64,000 nt of DNA from Methylobacterium sp. J-026 (GTDB lineage: Bacteria; Pseudomonadota; Alphaproteobacteria; Rhizobiales; Beijerinckiaceae): the NCBI RefSeq assembly GCF_022829585.1, contig NZ_JAKSYC010000113.1:1-64000 (forward strand). Direction: 5' to 3'. Position 1 is the first letter of the stretch; each line of letters begins with the position of its first letter. Of this stretch, positions 53,241-61,802 are shown piece by piece. Under the pieces are notes generated by a model. It was not told the DNA's origin, made no database searches, and saw only the letters and a program-made list of their open reading frames with translations. The position numbers and the translations under genes are program-made.

Positions 53241-54536
53241 TCAGGTTGCGCCGGCGGCGGAGGCGGAGAAGCGCGGCTCCCGCGCGAGGTTGCGGAACGC
53301 GCCGAGCGACCACGCCAGCGTGGCGACCTCGGAGGCGAGCAGGCCGACGAGCGCGGTCGCGGCCGGCAAGAACAGCAGGGCCGGGACCATGATGGCGAAA
53401 CCCAGGGCGGCGCTCGCCACCGCTCCGGCGGTGATGCTCCGGAAGGCCGCCGACGCCTCCAGATAGGCGCGCGGGATCGCGTAGAGCAGCGAGACCGTCA
53501 CCACCGCCCAGACGCCGAGCCCGATCCAGCCCATCGGCTCGCCGGCGAAGCGGCCCTTGAACAGAACCCCCTCGACGGCCGGCAGGAGCGCCGCCATCGC
53601 CGCACCGTAGATGACGCAGGCGCCGCCGAGCAAAGCCGCCCGGCGCACGACGATGCGCCGGGCGGCCTCGACCTGCCCGGAGGCGAGCAGCCGGGTGATC
53701 TCCGGCAGCACCATGTTCATCAGCGCCATCGTCGGGATGCGCAGGGGCGCGTAGAGGACGAGCGTCGCGGCGATCGGCGCATAGGCGGCCGGGCCGGCGA
53801 GCAGGGCGAACAGCAGGGTCAGGCCCTGGCCCTGCACGGTGAGGCCGGTGACGCCGGCGAGCGACCAGGCCAGAGTCTTCCAGATCGACCGATACCGGGC
53901 CCGGGCCCGGGCGTGGAGCGCGATCCGCAGACGCTCGCGCAGGGCCCCGTAGGCCACCGCGATGGCGAGGGCGTGCGCCAGGGCGATCGCCGCGAAGGCG
54001 CGGTCGAGGAGCGCCGCGCCGGCACCATCGAGCCCGCGCGCCACGAGCAGGCCCCCGCAGACGGCGTAGACGAGGTCGCTGAGGCCGGCGATCCGCGGAC
54101 GGCCGCGGGCCAGGAGCACGATCCGCAGGTAGCTGCGGTAGGCGTAGAGGCCCACGAAGGCCCCGGCCGCCAGGGCGCCGAAGCCGATCACCGGCACGAG
54201 CGCGACGCCGACGCCCACCGCCAGCAGGCCGGAGACCAGGATGGCGCCGGACCCGAACATCACGTCGTAGCCCCGCGCCGCCGGGCGGCCGAGGCTCCGG
54301 GCGAGGTGGAGCGTCGCCGGGACCGCGACCAGCGCACGGATGTAGGTGATCCCGACGGCGCCCACGGTGAACACGATGGCGAACAGCCCGTAATCGTGCG
54401 CGCCGAGTTCGCGCACGAGCAGGATGTTGAGGACGAAGTGGAACAGGCTCTGGGCCAGCTCGCCGGAGAGGATCACGGCATAGCGTCCCGAGAGCAGCGC
54501 CCGGGCCAGCCGGAGGAGGTCACCGGGACGCGGCAT
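53241..54536 (-). CDS. Oligosaccharide flippase (Wzx-like)
   Basis: 431 aa with about 12 hydrophobic segments and few charged residues inside them. The N-terminus (SLFHFVLNILLVRELGAHDYGLF) is typical of the MOP/PST flippase superfamily. It moves lipid-linked repeat units to the periplasmic side for the polymerase at 45747. It is convergent with the GNAT gene, 19 bp away. It is the last clear gene of the second polysaccharide locus. Confidence 0.88.
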   Translation of the reverse strand: MPRPGDLLRLARALLSGRYAVILSGELAQSLFHFVLNILLVRELGAHDYGLFAIVFTVGAVGITYIRALVAVPATLHLARSLGRPAARGYDVMFGSGAILVSGLLAVGVGVALVPVIGFGALAAGAFVGLYAYRSYLRIVLLARGRPRIAGLSDLVYAVCGGLLVARGLDGAGAALLDRAFAAIALAHALAIAVAYGALRERLRIALHARARARYRSIWKTLAWSLAGVTGLTVQGQGLTLLFALLAGPAAYAPIAATLVLYAPLRIPTMALMNMVLPEITRLLASGQVEAARRIVVRRAALLGGACVIYGAAMAALLPAVEGVLFKGRFAGEPMGWIGLGVWAVVTVSLLYAIPRAYLEASAAFRSITAGAVASAALGFAIMVPALLFLPAATALVGLLASEVATLAWSLGAFRNLAREPRFSASAAGAT

Positions 54537-54637
54537 CGGTTCCGCCAGTCCGGTGCCGCCCCGGGGAGATCGGCCGACGGGATCGTGACGGGCATCGGAC
54601 CCGGCGCGATGCGGTCGCTCTTTGAGTCCACACCGTC

Positions 54638-55864
54638 TTATTCCGAACGTCGGCGGCCACCGTTCGAGATGATGCTCGAGCGCCCATGATCATCCGCGCC
54701 GTCCTGGCCCCGGCCGGGCACGAGGGTCCGCAGGGCCGCGACGCAGCGCGCAAGATCCGCGCCGTCCACCCAGACATGCGGGCTGAGCCGCAGCGCCCCG
54801 GAGCGCGCGCTGGCGAAGACGGCGCTCCGGCGCAGACCTTCCGTGAGCCCGGCGGGAAGCCCTCCGGTCGGCCGCACCCCGAGGATGTGGGGCGCGCGCA
54901 GGTGCCGGGGCGCGACCGGGAGGCCGAGGGCGGTCATCGCGTCCGCGAGCCGGTCCGTCAGCCCGCGCAGGCGGGCGGTGACCGCCGGCACGCCCCAGCC
55001 GGCGATCAGTTCCAGCCCGGTCGCCGCCATGGGCAGCGCCACGGGATCGTTCAGTTCGCCCCGGTCGTAGCGGCGGGCCCCGACAACCGGCGGGCGGTTG
55101 CCGACATGCTCGTCGAGCGCCGCGCCGTCCTGACGGTGGGGCGCGGCGTAGAGGAAGGCGAGGCCGTAGGGTCCGAGCGCCCATTTGTAGGTCGGGAAGG
55201 CCAGGAAGTCGGGCCGCCAGCGGGCCACATCCACCGGCATGGCGCCCACCGCCTGCGTCGCGTCGATCACCAGGGCGGCGCCAGTCGCGTGGACCGCCGG
55301 GGCGAGGCGGTCGAGGTCGATCAGGCTGCCGTCGGTCCAATGCAGCGGGGTCAGGGTGGCGAGGGCGAGCGGCTTTGCCCCCGGGCGTTCGATCGCCGCC
55401 AGGAGCGCGGCGGTCCAGTCCCCGTCCGGGGGACGCGCGACCTCCTCCACGGCGAGGCCCTGCGCGGCAGCCAGGCGGTCGAAGGCGAAGCGCAGGGAGG
55501 GGAACTCATCGGCCACCCGCAGCAGGCGCCCGGCCCGGACCGGCGCGAGGTTGTGCGCGGCCAAAGCCATGGCGTGGCTGACCGCGCCGACGATGGCGAC
55601 GTCGTCCGGTCCGGCGCCGATCAGCCCGGCCGCCGCGGCGCGGGCCCGCTCGACCCAGGCGGGAATCGCCTCGCGCGGGTGGTCCCAGGGGCGGCTCTTG
55701 GCCAGGAGCCCGGCCTCCCCGGCGGCGCGGACGGCCCGCGGCAGCGGCGACCACGCCGCCGCATCGAGGTAGCTGACATCCGCCGGCACCTCGAACAGGT
55801 GGCGCTGGCACGGGAGTTCGTCGGCGGTCGGCATGGCAGTCGGGAACATGGCAGTCGGGAACAT
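54638..55864 (-). CDS. Class V aminotransferase family PLP enzyme
   Basis: 408 aa from ATG at 55864. Three in-frame ATGs sit at 55864, 55849 and 55834 because of two 15-bp copies (ATGTTCCCGACTGCC), and any may start translation; the last gives 398 aa. Motifs: YLDAAAWSPLP, LTPLHWTDGSLIDLD, VIDATQAVGAMPVD (Asp for PLP) and FPTYKWALGPYG with the Schiff-base Lys. Similar to cysteine desulfurase or isopenicillin-epimerase-like proteins; the substrate is unknown. It is divergent from moeA. Confidence 0.87.
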   Translation of the reverse strand: MFPTAMFPTAMPTADELPCQRHLFEVPADVSYLDAAAWSPLPRAVRAAGEAGLLAKSRPWDHPREAIPAWVERARAAAAGLIGAGPDDVAIVGAVSHAMALAAHNLAPVRAGRLLRVADEFPSLRFAFDRLAAAQGLAVEEVARPPDGDWTAALLAAIERPGAKPLALATLTPLHWTDGSLIDLDRLAPAVHATGAALVIDATQAVGAMPVDVARWRPDFLAFPTYKWALGPYGLAFLYAAPHRQDGAALDEHVGNRPPVVGARRYDRGELNDPVALPMAATGLELIAGWGVPAVTARLRGLTDRLADAMTALGLPVAPRHLRAPHILGVRPTGGLPAGLTEGLRRSAVFASARSGALRLSPHVWVDGADLARCVAALRTLVPGRGQDGADDHGRSSIISNGGRRRSE

Positions 55865-56008
55865 GGCGGGCGGGATCCTAGAGGATCGGGTCCGGCAGGG
55901 CCACGGTTCGGGGCTTGATCGCGCGAGTTCGATGCCGCAAGCCGGCACACCACAGCCCGCGAGGCCGTCCGTGTCGACCCGCCTGCCCCCGCCCGATTCT
56001 GTGCCGCC

Positions 56009-57247
56009 ATGGGTCGCCTGAATCCCGACTGCTTCGACGCGGCGCCCGTGCCGCTGCGGGTCGCCGACGCGGTGGCGCTGATCCGGGACCGCCTGCCGGT
56101 GCTCTCCGGCGTCGAGACGGTGCCGCTCGGCCGCGCGGACGGCCGGATCCTCGCGGAGGATCTGATCGCGCCCCTCGACCTGCCGCCCTTCGACAACGCC
56201 GCGGTGGACGGCTACGCCCTGCGGGCCGCGGATCTCGCGCCGGCGGGCGAGACCCGTCTGGCCCTCGGCGGACGCGTACCGGCGGGGCATGCCACCGTCG
56301 AGGCCGGACCGGGCGTCGCGGTGCGGATCTTCACCGGGGCACCGATGCCCCCGGGCACCGATACCGTGGCCATGCAGGAGGACGTGCGGCTCGTTGGCGA
56401 GGCCGTGCTGCTGCCGGAGGGCCTCGTTCCGGGCGCCAACCGCCGCCGGGCCGGCGAGGACGTGGCCCGCGGTCACCGCGCGCTCCCGGCCGGAACCCGG
56501 CTCGGGCCCCGGCACCTGGCGCTCGCCGCGTCCCTCGGCCTCGCTGCCCTGCGCCTGCGCGTCCCCCTGACGGTGGCGCTGTTCTCCACCGGTGACGAGC
56601 TGACCCCGCCGGGCGAGCCGCTGGGGCCGGCCGGGATCCACGACGCCAACCGGCCGATGCTCGCCGCGCTCCTGCGGCGGCTCGGCGCCGAGCCCGTCGA
56701 GCTCGGCATCCTGCGCGACGCCCCCGGAGAGGTGCGCGACCGGATCGCCGCGGCGGCCGCGTCCCACGACCTGATCGTCACCTCGGGGGGCGTGTCGGTG
56801 GGGGAGGAAGATCACGTCCGCGCCGCCGTCGAGGCGTCGGGGGCACTCACCCTCTGGCGCCTGGCGATCAAGCCGGGCCGTCCCGTTGCCCTCGGGACCG
56901 TGGCCGGCACGCCGTTCATCGGGCTGCCGGGCAACCCGGGCGCCGCCTACGTGACCGCGCTCGCCGTGCTCAAGCCCCTGGTCCTGCATCTCTCGGGAGC
57001 GGACGACCCGGTGCCGGCCCTGACGGTGCGCAGCGGCTTCGCGATGCAGAAGCGCCCCGGCCGGCGCGAGTACCTGCGGGTGTGCCTCCGCCCGGACGAC
57101 ACCGGGACGTTCGCGGCCGTCCCGGCGCCGGGCGGCGCCCTGGCGGGGCTGGCGGCGAGCGACGGGCTGGTCGAACTCGCCGAGGATCTGACCGCGATCC
57201 GCGTCGGCGACGCGCTCCCGTACCGGCCGCATGGGGAGTTCGGCTGA
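56009..57247 (+). CDS. moeA: Molybdopterin molybdotransferase MoeA
   Basis: 412 aa. Motifs: LPPFDNAAVDGYAL (domain III), FTGAPMPPGTDTVAMQED, VALFSTGDELTPPGEPL, and TSGGVSVGEEDHV then FIGLPGNPGAAYVTAL. It inserts molybdenum into adenylylated molybdopterin, the last common step of cofactor synthesis. MoaD is at 5867. Soluble, dimeric in relatives. A 144-bp divergent gap separates it from the aminotransferase gene, and vapB starts about 100 bp downstream. Confidence 0.96.
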   Translation: MGRLNPDCFDAAPVPLRVADAVALIRDRLPVLSGVETVPLGRADGRILAEDLIAPLDLPPFDNAAVDGYALRAADLAPAGETRLALGGRVPAGHATVEAGPGVAVRIFTGAPMPPGTDTVAMQEDVRLVGEAVLLPEGLVPGANRRRAGEDVARGHRALPAGTRLGPRHLALAASLGLAALRLRVPLTVALFSTGDELTPPGEPLGPAGIHDANRPMLAALLRRLGAEPVELGILRDAPGEVRDRIAAAAASHDLIVTSGGVSVGEEDHVRAAVEASGALTLWRLAIKPGRPVALGTVAGTPFIGLPGNPGAAYVTALAVLKPLVLHLSGADDPVPALTVRSGFAMQKRPGRREYLRVCLRPDDTGTFAAVPAPGGALAGLAASDGLVELAEDLTAIRVGDALPYRPHGEFG

Positions 57248-57350
57248 CGGCATCCGCAGAAGATCGCCTGTCCGGGTACCGGCCGGCGCGCATGGACATC
57301 GACACCGCGCACCGTGCCTATATCCTCACCGTGTAGGGGCGGAGTCGGAC

Positions 57351-57578
57351 ATGACGCGGACGCGGGTTTTCCAATCGGGCAACAGCCAAGCCGTTCGGAT
57401 CCCAAGCGAGTTCCGGCTGCAAGGCCCCGAGGTCGAAATCTCTCGAAGGGGCGAGGAAATCGTGCTGCGCGAGGTTCGGGACCGCGATCTGTCCGCGGCC
57501 TTCGCGCTGATCACGGAACTGCCGCTCGACGATCTCGTGCGGGGCGATGAACCGGCACAGGATCGCGAGACTCTGTGA
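57351..57578 (+). CDS. vapB: VapB-type antitoxin (SpoVT/AbrB fold)
   Basis: 75 aa from ATG at 57351 (MTRTRVFQSGNSQAVRIPSE), with GGAG 8 nt upstream. RVFQSGNSQAVRIPSEFRL is the swapped-hairpin AbrB DNA-binding motif of VapB-family antitoxins. The C-terminal tail wraps the toxin. The stop overlaps the vapC start as GTGA, the usual toxin-antitoxin arrangement. It likely represses its own promoter. Confidence 0.9.
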   Translation: MTRTRVFQSGNSQAVRIPSEFRLQGPEVEISRRGEEIVLREVRDRDLSAAFALITELPLDDLVRGDEPAQDRETL

Positions 57579-58018
57579 CCGCCCGCTACATGCTCGACAC
57601 CACCATCTGCATCTACATCCGCCGTGCGCGGCCGCCACAGGTACTCCAGCGCTTCCGCGCGCTTCGGCCACACGAGGTCGTCATGTCACCGATCACCCAG
57701 GGCGAACTCCTCTTCGGTCTGGAGAAGATCCGGGATACCCCGGGCTTCGACGCCGCGAGGCGCGCCTTCGCCGATCTGGCTCAGCTCATTCCGGTGGCCT
57801 CGCTCGGTGAGACGACGGCTGCGCAATATGCGCTGTTTCGTGCGAAGCTTCAGAAAACCGGCTCGTTGATCGGGAACAATGACTTTTGGATCGCAGCGCA
57901 TGCTGCGGCTCTGGATGTAATATTGGTCACCAACAACACGCGCGAATTCGACCGGCTGAAACCGGGCCTCAAGGTCGAGAACTGGGCCGACGGGATGATG
58001 GCCGGGTCGTCCGCCTGA
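57575..58018 (+). CDS. vapC: VapC-type PIN-domain toxin
   Basis: 147 aa from GTG at 57575, overlapping vapB by 4 bp. PIN acidic residues: YMLDTTICIYI (Asp7), ITQGELLFGLEK (Glu), IGNNDFWIAAHA (Asp) and VTNNTREFDRL. VapC toxins cut tRNA(fMet) or other RNA when the antitoxin is degraded. The 3' half has less GC than nearby genes (AATATTGG, AAAACCGG), a possible sign of transfer. Confidence 0.92.
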   Translation: MTARYMLDTTICIYIRRARPPQVLQRFRALRPHEVVMSPITQGELLFGLEKIRDTPGFDAARRAFADLAQLIPVASLGETTAAQYALFRAKLQKTGSLIGNNDFWIAAHAAALDVILVTNNTREFDRLKPGLKVENWADGMMAGSSA

Positions 58019-58140
58019 TCACGGGGTTACCGTCCCGCGCGTGACGCCCGGCACGAATTGGCTCTCGTGCCGGCGGGACTTCGCGGGCGCGAGCCTGTAC
58101 AGCGTCCGCTCGTTTGACAGCATCACCGACCAGAGATCCC

Positions 58141-59013
58141 GTGCCCCTGCTCGCAGACCGCGCCCCCGCCAAGGTCAACCTGACGCTCCACATCCTCGGG
58201 CGGCGGGCCGGCGACGGCTATCACGCGCTGGAGAGCCTGGTGGCCTTCGCGGGGACGGCCGACCGGCTGACCCTCGACCCCGGCGCTCCGCTCGGCCTCA
58301 CCGTCACCGGCCCCACCGCCGGTCCGGCCGGTCCCACGGACGACAACCTCGTGCTCCGCGCGGCGCGCCACCTCGCGGCGCGGGTGCCGGACCTGCGCCT
58401 GGGCGCCTTCCACCTGATCAAGCGCCTGCCGGTCGCGGCCGGAATCGGCGGGGGGTCCTCCGACGCCGCCGCCGCCCTGCGCCTGCTCGCTCGCCTCAAC
58501 GGGCTGCCGGGCGATCACGCCGCCGTCGTCGCGGCGGCGCGGCAGACCGGGGCCGACGTGCCGGTCTGCCTGGACCCGCGGGCCCGGATGATGCGCGGCG
58601 TCGGCGAGGTGATCGGCCCCCCGCTCGGCCTCGCGCCGCTGCCGGCGGTGCTGGTCAATCCCGGCGTTCCGGTGCCGACCGCGCCGGTGTTCAAGGCCCT
58701 CGGCCTCGCGGTCGGGCAGAGCCGCGACGGGGCGGCCCATCCCGAGATCACCGAGGACCTCGGCGGCCAAGCCCTGGCGGCGGCCATCGCCCCCGCCCGC
58801 AACGACCTGGAGGCGCCGGCCCTGACGGTCGCGCCGGTGATCGGCACCGTCCTGGCGACCCTGCGCGCGCGGGGCTGCCGGCTCGCGCGGATGTCGGGCT
58901 CCGGCGCGACGGTGTTCGCCCTGTTCGACGACCGGCGCGGCGCCGTGCGGGCCGCCTCGGCCCTGCGCGCCGCGCACCCGGATTGGTGGGTGGCGCCGAC
59001 CTACCTGCGCTGA
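58141..59013 (+). CDS. ispE: 4-diphosphocytidyl-2-C-methyl-D-erythritol kinase
   Basis: 290 aa from GTG at 58141; a TTG at 58114 would add nine residues. GHMP-kinase motifs: [15 protein letters not shown] with the substrate Lys, [20 protein letters not shown] (ATP loop) and [12 protein letters not shown]. It is the fourth step of the MEP isoprenoid pathway, phosphorylating CDP-ME. It supplies precursors for ubiquinone and hopanoids and fits with the polyprenyl synthase at 61803. It is convergent with the ClC gene. Confidence 0.95.
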   Translation: MPLLADRAPAKVNLTLHILGRRAGDGYHALESLVAFAGTADRLTLDPGAPLGLTVTGPTAGPAGPTDDNLVLRAARHLAARVPDLRLGAFHLIKRLPVAAGIGGGSSDAAAALRLLARLNGLPGDHAAVVAAARQTGADVPVCLDPRARMMRGVGEVIGPPLGLAPLPAVLVNPGVPVPTAPVFKALGLAVGQSRDGAAHPEITEDLGGQALAAAIAPARNDLEAPALTVAPVIGTVLATLRARGCRLARMSGSGATVFALFDDRRGAVRAASALRAAHPDWWVAPTYLR

Positions 59014-59067
59014 GACGCACGCCCGTACCGGGGACCGGCGGTCGGCCCGGATTGCGCCTGAGCCCCG

Positions 59068-60885
59068 TCACGCACCGGGCCCGGCCCGGCGGATAGCCCG
59101 ATTCCTCCGGAAGAACGCGTGGCGCTCGGCCTCGGCGCGCACCACCGTGGCGCGTACCTGGAGCAGGTCTTTGCGGGTCAGGAGCCCGACCAGGCGACCG
59201 CTCCGCGGATCGGTGACCGGCAGGCGGCCATGGCCGGCGGCGAGCATCACGTCGAGGGCGTGCGAGACCACGTCGCCCGGATGGACCACAGCGAGGCCGG
59301 CATCCGAGACACGCGCGCCGAGCGTGCCGTCCGCCGGGTCGCCGTCCCGCGCCTCCAGGCTCCAGCGCAGGGCGTCGTCGCGCGAGACGAGGCCGACGGG
59401 ACGGCCCAGCGCATCGACCACCGGGTAGGCGTGACGGGCCCCGGCCTCGATCTCGGCACGCGCCGCGGCGAGGGGCAGATCCGCGTCCAGGGTCTCGACC
59501 GAGCGGGTCATCACCGCCTCGACCCGGGCCAGATCGTAGGGGTCGATCCCGTATTCCCGGGTCACGTGCTGGCCGCGCCGGGCGATCTTCTCGGTGAGGA
59601 TCGAGCGCTTCAGCAGCAGCACGGTCACCGCATAGGCCGCCATGGTGGCGGCCAGCAGCGGCGCCAGGGCGGCGACGTCGCCCGTCACCTCCACGGCGAA
59701 GACGATGCCGGTGAGCGGGGCGGGCAGCGTGCCGCCGAGCATCGCCGCCATGCCGATCAAGGCCCAGAACCCGTGTGCGCCCGGCAGGAGCAGGCCGATG
59801 AGCCAGCCCACCGCGCCGCCGAGGATCAGCAGGGGCGCGAGCACACCCCCGGACGTGCCCGACGACAGGGCGGCGAGCCAGATCACCGCCTTCACCGCCA
59901 GGATCGTCACGACCGCGCCCGCCAGCATATGCCCGGACAGCAGATCGTGGATGACGTCATAGCCGACGCCGAGGGCCCGGGGCTCCACGAGGCCGCCCAG
60001 CCCGACCACAACGGCCCCGAGGGCCGGCCACCACATCCAGTGCAGGGGAAGCCGGCCGAACCCGTCCTCCAGGGCGTAGAGGGCCCGGGTCAGGAGTCCC
60101 GAGATCAGCCCGCAGGCGATGCCGAGCGCCGCGCAGGCCGGCAGGCCCCACCAGGGCAGCGCCGGATTGTCGGCAAAGGGGAAGAGCGGGCCGGCGCCGA
60201 ACAAAGCCGGTCGCCAGCAGGCCGCCGTCACCGCCCCGACCGCCACCGGGACGAGGCTGCGCGGGCGCCATTCGAACAGCAGCACCTCGACGGCGAGGAG
60301 CACCGCCGCCACCGGGGTGCCGAAGATCGCCGTCATGCCGGCGGCGGCGCCTGCCACCAGCAGGGTCTTCCGTTCGGCGGCGCTGAGATGGAAGAACTGG
60401 GCGAACAGGGAGCCGACCGCCCCGCCCGTGACGATGATCGGACCCTCCGCGCCGAACGGCCCGCCGGTCCCGATCGCCACGGCCGACGAGAGCGGCTTCA
60501 GCACCGCCACCCGCGGCGACATCCGGCTGCCGCCGATCAGGATCGCCTCCATGGCCTCCGGGATGCCGTGGCCACGGATCTTTTCGGAGCCGTAGCGCGC
60601 CATGGCACCGACGATCAGCGCGCCGATCACCGGGATCGCCACCGTCCAAGGGCCCGGCGCGACGCCGGCCAGGGACGTGAGCGACGTGTCGAGGCGGCCG
60701 TACCACGCGAGATTGGTGACCAGGCCGATGAGCGTGAGCAAGAGCCAAGCTGTGCCGCTCGCCGCCGTGCCGGTGATGGCCGCCATTCCGGCCAGGGTCA
60801 CCACCCGCCGATCGGCACTGAAATCCCCCAGCGCCCGGCGGGCCGGCCTGTCGCCGCCACGCTCGAACTCGGTACCGCCGCTCAT
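59068..60885 (-). CDS. ClC-type chloride channel/antiporter with CBS domains
   Basis: 605 aa from ATG at 60885 (AAGGAGATCCGG upstream). ClC motifs: GHGIPEAMEAI, GTGGPFGAEGPI with the gating Glu, and LSSGTSGGVLAPLL. About ten to twelve hydrophobic segments end near residue 430. Two CBS domains follow (VEAVMTRSVETLDADLPL and VVHPGDVVSHALDVML), which may sense nucleotides. It exchanges Cl- for H+ or conducts anions in the inner membrane. It is divergent from a MarR gene across a perfect palindrome (60915-60933). Confidence 0.93.
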   Translation of the reverse strand: MSGGTEFERGGDRPARRALGDFSADRRVVTLAGMAAITGTAASGTAWLLLTLIGLVTNLAWYGRLDTSLTSLAGVAPGPWTVAIPVIGALIVGAMARYGSEKIRGHGIPEAMEAILIGGSRMSPRVAVLKPLSSAVAIGTGGPFGAEGPIIVTGGAVGSLFAQFFHLSAAERKTLLVAGAAAGMTAIFGTPVAAVLLAVEVLLFEWRPRSLVPVAVGAVTAACWRPALFGAGPLFPFADNPALPWWGLPACAALGIACGLISGLLTRALYALEDGFGRLPLHWMWWPALGAVVVGLGGLVEPRALGVGYDVIHDLLSGHMLAGAVVTILAVKAVIWLAALSSGTSGGVLAPLLILGGAVGWLIGLLLPGAHGFWALIGMAAMLGGTLPAPLTGIVFAVEVTGDVAALAPLLAATMAAYAVTVLLLKRSILTEKIARRGQHVTREYGIDPYDLARVEAVMTRSVETLDADLPLAAARAEIEAGARHAYPVVDALGRPVGLVSRDDALRWSLEARDGDPADGTLGARVSDAGLAVVHPGDVVSHALDVMLAAGHGRLPVTDPRSGRLVGLLTRKDLLQVRATVVRAEAERHAFFRRNRAIRRAGPGA

Positions 60886-60914
60886 CCGGATCTCCTTCCC
60901 GCAGACCCCCCATT

Positions 60915-60933
60915 TATATCGTAATACGATATA
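60915..60933. promoter_or_regulatory. Perfect 19-bp palindrome, likely MarR operator
   Basis: TATATCGTA-A-TACGATATA has 9-bp arms with a single-nt centre, and is very AT-rich in a GC-rich region. It lies 30 bp from the ClC start and about 50 bp from the MarR start, so one dimer could control both. The pattern suits a MarR-family dimer. Confidence 0.75.
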
Positions 60934-60984
60934 TTCCAGGGTCCGATCGGCGGGTAGGCCTGCCCGAGACGTTTGAGGGCTGCG

Positions 60985-61416
60985 ATGGCTGCGGATGCAC
61001 CGGGAACCGAGACGCTGTCGGCGGAGCAATACGCGGCGCTGGCGGATTTCCGCTTCCGCCTCCGGCGCTTCCTGGCCTTCAGCGAGGCCGCGGCCGCCCG
61101 GGCGGGGCTGCCGCCGCAGCAGCATCAGGCGCTGCTGACCCTGGCCGGCCAGGCCGGCCGCGCCCCCGCCACGGTCGGGCTGCTGGCCGAGCAACTGCTC
61201 ATCGCGCCCCACACCGCCGCCGAGCTGGTCGCCCGGATGGTCGAGGGCGGATTGCTGACCAAGACCCGGGACGCCGAGGATCGGCGCCGGAGCGTTCTGG
61301 CGCTCACGCCCCGCGCCGAGGCGCTGCTGGGCTCGCTGACCGCGGCGCACCTCGAAGAGCTGCGCGGGCTGGCGCCGGCGCTGGCCGAAGCGCTGTCCGG
61401 TCCCGCGGCGCGTTGA
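60985..61416 (+). CDS. MarR family transcriptional regulator
   Basis: 143 aa from ATG at 60985; a TTG four codons upstream is possible. The winged helix-turn-helix has VGLLAEQLLIAPHTAAELVA (recognition helix) and the wing motif DAEDRRRSVLALT with the DxRxxxL pattern. Flanking helices form the dimer (FRFRLRRFLAFSEAA). It faces the ClC gene across the palindrome 60915-60933, so it probably represses or senses a ligand to control ClC and itself. Confidence 0.92.
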   Translation: MAADAPGTETLSAEQYAALADFRFRLRRFLAFSEAAAARAGLPPQQHQALLTLAGQAGRAPATVGLLAEQLLIAPHTAAELVARMVEGGLLTKTRDAEDRRRSVLALTPRAEALLGSLTAAHLEELRGLAPALAEALSGPAAR

Positions 61417-61461
61417 CGCATCGAACGCCGGATGATTCGACCGTCAGGGGGCCTTTCGATG

Positions 61462-61587
61462 ATGAACCCGCCCGACCCGAACGCGCGCAGCGCCAAGCTT
61501 CGGTGCTTCAATGCGGCTCGGGTCTCGGGGCCCTCAGCCGACACCGACATCGCCGCGGCCTTCGCCACCGTCCCGCGGGACCCGTGA
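61462..61587 (+). CDS. Possible small protein
   Basis: 41 aa from ATG at 61462 (another ATG one codon earlier), with AGGGGG 8-9 nt upstream. Codon third positions are mostly G or C, as in real genes here (NPPDPNARSAKLRCFNAARV). The 386-bp gap 61417-61802 shows no other convincing gene, and the 215 bp after it hold nothing obvious. It needs expression or conservation to be believed. Confidence 0.35.
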   Translation: MNPPDPNARSAKLRCFNAARVSGPSADTDIAAAFATVPRDP

Positions 61588-61802
61588 CGGTTTGCGGTCA
61601 ATGCGTATGGCCTGCGCGCTTCGTGGGCCCACCGGTCTTTATCAGACTCTCGGATCGGCCGGAGGCGGAGACAACGCGGCTAGCGCTGGGCGGCGGCTGC
61701 CGGCGGCGCGGTCGCTCGACCTCCATACGGCGCCGGATGACGGCTGCCGGTACGAGGGCGGGGATTGGTGGGCAGTCGACGCGGGAGCCGTGAGGCGCCG
61801 TC

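Noticed and set aside
54638..57253. An 871-codon frame that would fuse the class V aminotransferase to sequence antisense to moeA
   Set aside because: The upstream 460 codons are the shadow of moeA; the aminotransferase starts at the ATG cluster 55834-55864.
61413..61793. A 126-codon plus-strand frame in the MarR-ispB gap
   Set aside because: Arg-rich, no motif; it runs out of frame with a better small candidate at 61462-61587.
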